Shown: piece by piece, positions 27,301 to 28,132 of the stretch
Layout: every line of letters begins with the position of its first letter
How positions within the stretch are numbered: the stretch's first letter is position 1
From: Thalassiosira profunda
Lineage: Eukaryota; Bacillariophyta; Thalassiosirophyceae; Thalassiosirales; Thalassiosiraceae
DNA length: 28,132 bases
NCBI GenBank assembly: GCA_036939355.1
Contig: JALLAP010000088.1
Location: forward strand, 1 to 28,132
Direction: 5' to 3'
Made by a program: the position numbers and the translations under genes
Notes under the pieces: model-generated
What the model was told of the DNA's origin: nothing
Database searches by the model: none
Seen by the model: the letters and a program-made list of their open reading frames with translations, nothing else

Positions 27301-27380
27301 GAAGATACTGACGACGAGGAGGGAAGGCGGATTGATCCGCCCCCTCCGCCGCCATCCGGGGCCAGCGGTGTTGACGCCAT
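24342..27380 (-). CDS. AP2-domain protein with Cys4 cluster and C-terminal PDZ domain (spliced)
   Basis: Three reading-frame blocks join on the minus strand. Preferred model: 26411-27380, 25606-26348, 24342-25514, giving 2886 nt and 961 aa. Intron 1 (62 nt, GTGAGG...TTTAAAG) is well supported because the donor is the last GT before the first frame stops. Intron 2 (91 nt, GTCAGC...TGGAG) is weaker; a one-base excess in the T6 run at 25616-25621 could instead explain the frame change. Parts in order: low-complexity Gly/Ser start; basic KGEKRKRNSR and KPLSPSKGR (likely nuclear signal); an unrecognised central region; charged helices; an AP2/ERF-type domain (about 782-825: RGVCPTPSGKWKAKI, HLGTFATQKEASLAYE); C-x4-C-x11-C-x2-C (848-868, with RRPIMGKRGYC); PDZ-like end (887-961, IKPGSLFAGTKLKEG, AVNGKPV). 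A DNA-bound regulator is inferred. The start is the first ATG. Confidence 0.8.
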
Positions 27381-28132
27381 CGCGCTCGGGCTGTGGAGAA
27401 TTCCCTTGCTTGCTTTTGTCAAAGCAAAAAAGATAACCCGCGAAATTTTGTAGAGATACCTACGTATGTACGTTCTAAGCGAAAGCTACAGCTTCTGTCT
27501 GATTTTTTACTGACTTGGTCTCTTGATATTCTTTTCATTCCCAGGTACATTTTTTTTACAAAATTATTTAGTCTGTCCTACATAATGCCCTCACTTTCAC
27601 CCCCCATTCTGTGAGGCCACGCGAGCTCCCCTTTAAAGCCACTCATCGATGGCACGGCCCTTCCGCGCCCAACCATTTACCCAGGGTTCTAGCTCTCCAT
27701 AAGCCGGTGATAATGGTAGCTCGGAAGGCCACGGTGTTGAAGGTGACTTTGCTGCAGGAGGTGCCAACGCCAACCGCATGGAGCCTCAAAGAATTGAAAT
27801 TCGTTTTTTGTTGGACTCGGCGCGTCCCATCCGGTTTTGGTGTGACCACACGTGAACTCTAGCACCTCGTGATCGATCACGGGCCTCCCTAAGCTCTTCT
27901 GCTCTTCTCCATCTCAAACAAGCAACGTGGCCGCCCACAAACACCACCCGAGCGGCAGCAACCTTCTTTGCGCTCGACGGCGGGGCAGTCCTTGAGCGGT
28001 GCGTGCCCCGGGGCGCTGGGGAGCGGCGCGGAGCCCAAGGCTCGATCGTCCGCCGAGAGGGATTGACCGATCGGTCGTCGGTCGTGCGACCGCGGAAACT
28101 TCCGATCAAGGAGAGGAGAGGGACCACGCACA
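27381..28132. other. 752 nt without a supported gene; possible spliced plus-strand transcript
   Basis: The first part (27430-27600) is AT-rich and the rest GC-rich. On the plus strand GTATGT (27464) is followed by TACTGAC, a pyrimidine tract and TTTTCATTCCCAG (ending 27544): a complete 81-nt intron-like signature. No ORF after it is longer than about 80 codons or protein-like, so a 5' UTR intron of a gene lying mostly beyond the right edge, or a noncoding RNA, are both possible. Minus-strand ORFs at 27643-28131 begin with non-ATG codons and show no recognised domain. Confidence 0.4.

Noticed and set aside
27643..27849. Minus-strand TPKPDGTRRVQQKTNFN resembling the start of a reverse-transcriptase core
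   Set aside because: The likeness is only about 15 residues, lacks the following DYR-LN and YVDD motifs, and starts at GTG. It may be chance; only a profile search could revive it.
27714..27862. 49-codon ORF MVARKATVLKV on the plus strand
   Set aside because: Short, no domain, no splice or promoter signal tied to it.

Overview
This is a eukaryotic, gene-dense nuclear window with fifteen protein-coding genes, one of them cut by the left edge. It most likely comes from a small-genome photosynthetic stramenopile (ochrophyte) or a related alga with a red-type secondary plastid. The reasons are: a membrane protein with a signal peptide ending in an ASA|F motif followed by a basic, Ser/Pro-rich stretch, which is the plastid import signature of such algae; an unconventional myosin with a coiled-coil tail; an AP2-domain protein; a multi-exon gene carrying an EFMAYYLG/WMN-KAFGT module that I recall from ochrophyte genomes; and few, short introns (62-99 nt) with CTAAC/CTGAC-like branch points. 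No bacterial operons, tRNA, rRNA, CRISPR or complete transposon were seen. The species cannot be named from the sequence alone.

Layout. 1-2488 (-) HEAT/ARM-repeat protein, partial. 2568-3896 (+) F-box protein. 3968-8591 (-) unconventional myosin, interrupted by a one-base assembly gap flanked by an exact 72-nt duplication, with one GC-AG intron. 9123-9494 (+) small single-pass membrane protein. 9799-10725 (-) two-TM protein of unknown function. 11091-12278 (+) CDK11/PITSLRE-type kinase. 12358-13812 (-) bromodomain protein. 14014-15198 (+) TraB-family protein. 15211-16236 (-) tetraspanin-like protein. 16491-17411 (-) secreted protein with three six-cysteine modules. 18023-19624 (+) plastid-targeted Mpv17/PMP22-family protein. 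19807-21871 (-) four-exon nuclear-type protein with a duplicated domain. 22233-23273 (+) short-chain dehydrogenase/reductase. 23300-24187 (-) ER-resident FKBP with four EF-hands and an RDEL tail. 24342-27380 (-) spliced AP2 + Cys4 + PDZ protein. 27381-28132 has no gene I can support.

Organisation. Twelve of the fourteen neighbouring pairs are on opposite strands, so the window is a chain of divergent and convergent pairs. Convergent stop codons are only 12, 26, 71 and 79 nt apart in four cases, so 3' UTRs must overlap antisense. The shortest divergent promoter is 79 nt. A TTTGCAA element lies in sense orientation just upstream of six start codons and may be a core-promoter or 5' UTR element.

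The genes do not form one pathway. They are mostly housekeeping (kinase linked to transcription/splicing, chromatin reader, myosin motor, ER folding, plastid membrane). The less described parts are the duplicated-domain nuclear protein, the AP2-Cys4-PDZ protein and the secreted triple-module cysteine protein.
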